Below, in pieces: positions 63,225 to 64,000 of a DNA stretch of 64,000 bases; positions within the stretch are counted from its first letter, which is position 1; each line of letters opens with the position of its first letter. The notes under the pieces were generated by a model that did not search any database, was not told the DNA's origin, and worked only from the letters and a program-made list of their open reading frames with translations. The stretch lies in contig JBOGCH010000003.1 in NCBI GenBank assembly GCA_051656645.1, positions 13,946-77,945 on the forward strand, written 5' to 3'. This stretch comes from JBOGCH01 sp051656645. Its GTDB lineage: Bacteria; Bacteroidota; Bacteroidia; Bacteroidales; Marinifilaceae. Position numbers and translations under genes: made by a program.

Positions 63225-63289
63225 ATTACCCATAACTCTACTAACACTCCAAAAATATATTTTGGAGTGTTAGTAGAGTTATGGGTAAT
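63225..63289. repeat. 30-bp perfect inverted repeat
   Basis: Arms 63225-63254 and 63260-63289 are perfectly complementary around a 5-base centre. It lies upstream of the ars promoter and downstream of the leucine-rich-repeat gene. It may be a terminator for the latter (a TTTT follows on the minus strand) or a mobile-element remnant. The rest of the 474-base space 63159-63632 holds only the palindromes listed here. Confidence 0.75.
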
Positions 63290-63296
63290 TTATGGG

Positions 63297-63317
63297 GAGC
63301 TTATAACTTATAAGCTC
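63297..63317. repeat. 21-bp palindrome
   Basis: 63297-63306 is the reverse complement of 63308-63317 around a single base. It directly follows the 30-bp inverted repeat. It could be a dyad protein-binding site; as a hairpin it would need to open a few central pairs. Confidence 0.45.
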
Positions 63318-63510
63318 TCCAAACCAAGCTAGCAAATCCTATTTAGTCTACACTTTGCGGATTTTAGTGTTCATCTTTTCTTATGTAGATTATAAGAGCA
63401 GTAATCACTAGACCTTTACTACAAGCGATCCAATCATGATAATTATTCCCAATAGAAGTGAAATCATATCGTATAATTTAAGATGGATTCTATTTTATAG
63501 TTTTTTCCGC

Positions 63511-63547
63511 TTAATATAGAGGAAAAACCCATTATCCTCTATATTAA
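63511..63547. repeat. 13-bp hairpin near the LRR gene
   Basis: A perfect 13-bp stem (63511-63523 with 63535-63547, 11-nt loop) lies about 86 bases after the LRR gene's stop. Neither side has a terminator-like T run in the right position. Confidence 0.4.
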
Positions 63548-63632
63548 ACCGCATTAATATTCGGTTCGTGAACATCACTCTTTCGTAACAAGCTCGTTTG
63601 TCACCCATCTGTCAGTTCAAAGTCGCGGATTG

Positions 63633-63998
63633 CTATTTCTCCTCAATGACCTCAACATTTTTGGGAACCAAACATCTCCTTACCTCCAAGGGTTTATTCG
63701 GTTTTATGTATACTTTTGTAAGTTCTGGGTTATTTTCGCAGTTTAAATATTGAAGCCTTGGGCAATTGCGAAGATCAAGGATTCGAAACCTATTATTTGT
63801 ACAGGTTAGGAATACTAGGCGAGGATTATTCTTAAAACTAAGTTCCGTAAGCCTATTAGCACTACAGTCCAATTCGTCAAGCAATACATTATTACTTAAG
63901 TCAAGATGTTCTAATTTATTACCAACACAGGATAATTTATAGAGCTTTACACACTTACTCAAGGACAATACACTTAAATTCATACTGTCGCATTGCAC
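63633..63998 (-). CDS. Leucine-rich-repeat protein, partial
   Basis: At least 121 residues, with the 5' end cut by the window edge. The only start codon in view is a GTG at the very edge, so the true start is probably outside. The visible part holds about four or five short leucine-rich repeats of the form LxxLxCxxNxLxxLDLSNN, as in the 21-23-residue repeats of Bacteroidetes surface proteins. It ends with a non-repeat cap containing VRRCLVPKNVEVIEEK. No anchor or sorting domain is visible at the C-terminus. Function is unknown. Confidence 0.75.
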   Translation of the reverse strand: MQCDSMNLSVLSLSKCVKLYKLSCVGNKLEHLDLSNNVLLDELDCSANRLTELSFKNNPRLVFLTCTNNRFRILDLRNCPRLQYLNCENNPELTKVYIKPNKPLEVRRCLVPKNVEVIEEK

Positions 63999-64000
63999 CT

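Overview
The window reads as a chromosomal segment of a Bacteroidales bacterium (phylum Bacteroidota) with moderate to low GC. Evidence for this: a type III glutamine synthetase, a SusC/SusD pair, the DapL/DapF route to meso-diaminopimelate, the arsR-E-F-G-C operon form known from Bacteroides, weak ribosome binding sites, and several promoters of the phylum-specific form TTTG-N19-21-TAnnTTTG. I cannot name a genus. No transposase, integrase, phage gene, tRNA, rRNA or CRISPR array was seen.

Layout. 1-12.3 kb is mostly housekeeping: a GntR/FadR-type regulator, a secreted GH20 hexosaminidase, an unknown 65-residue ORF boxed between a near-perfect promoter and a strong terminator, glnN followed closely by a long PurF homologue, dapF-dapL, dprA and a secreted alkaline phosphatase. 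12.5-24.1 kb is the most unusual block. An IclR regulator heads a same-strand run made of a secreted beta-propeller di-haem protein, a chorismatase-like Rid protein, a lipoprotein cupin resembling D-lyxose isomerase, a small VOC-like protein, DhaK, DhaL, a very clear LsrF homologue and a 1331-residue secreted protein. That last protein joins an NPCBM-like domain, a propeller, two haem motifs and a formylglycine-enzyme fold that lacks the catalytic cysteines. I infer a catabolic pathway in which the substrate is oxidised or isomerised in the periplasm, phosphorylated by DhaKL and split by the LsrF-like enzyme. 24.6-31.2 kb holds SusC, SusD and a GH33 sialidase. 31.2-36.1 kb holds deoC, mutS and a SPOR-domain lipoprotein.

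36.1-53.0 kb is a surface polysaccharide cluster, mostly on the minus strand and probably driven from a promoter upstream of manC. It has precursor genes (manC, gmd, fcl, wecB, an SDR epimerase), a Wzz-like protein, a Wzy-like polymerase, a Wzx flippase, four glycosyltransferases, a LicD transferase and an acyltransferase. A two-gene plus-strand island carries a cytidylyltransferase-like/PLP fusion; together with LicD it suggests phosphoethanolamine-type decoration. 53.0-59.1 kb holds a membrane-bound AraC regulator, panC-panD-hldE(C-terminal type), argR, a SIMPL protein and TrkH. 59.9-63.2 kb is a compact arsenic operon (arsR, arsE-, arsF-, arsG-like, arsC, ArsP-like permease) with an operator placed on its promoter. 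The right edge cuts a leucine-rich-repeat gene.

A structural observation that no gene explains: three intergenic regions (about 10.65-10.82, 32.38-32.46 and 59.61-59.73 kb) each hold an array of imperfect 11-bp units. In each, the left half tends to be the reverse complement of the right half. The three arrays share this architecture but not sequence.
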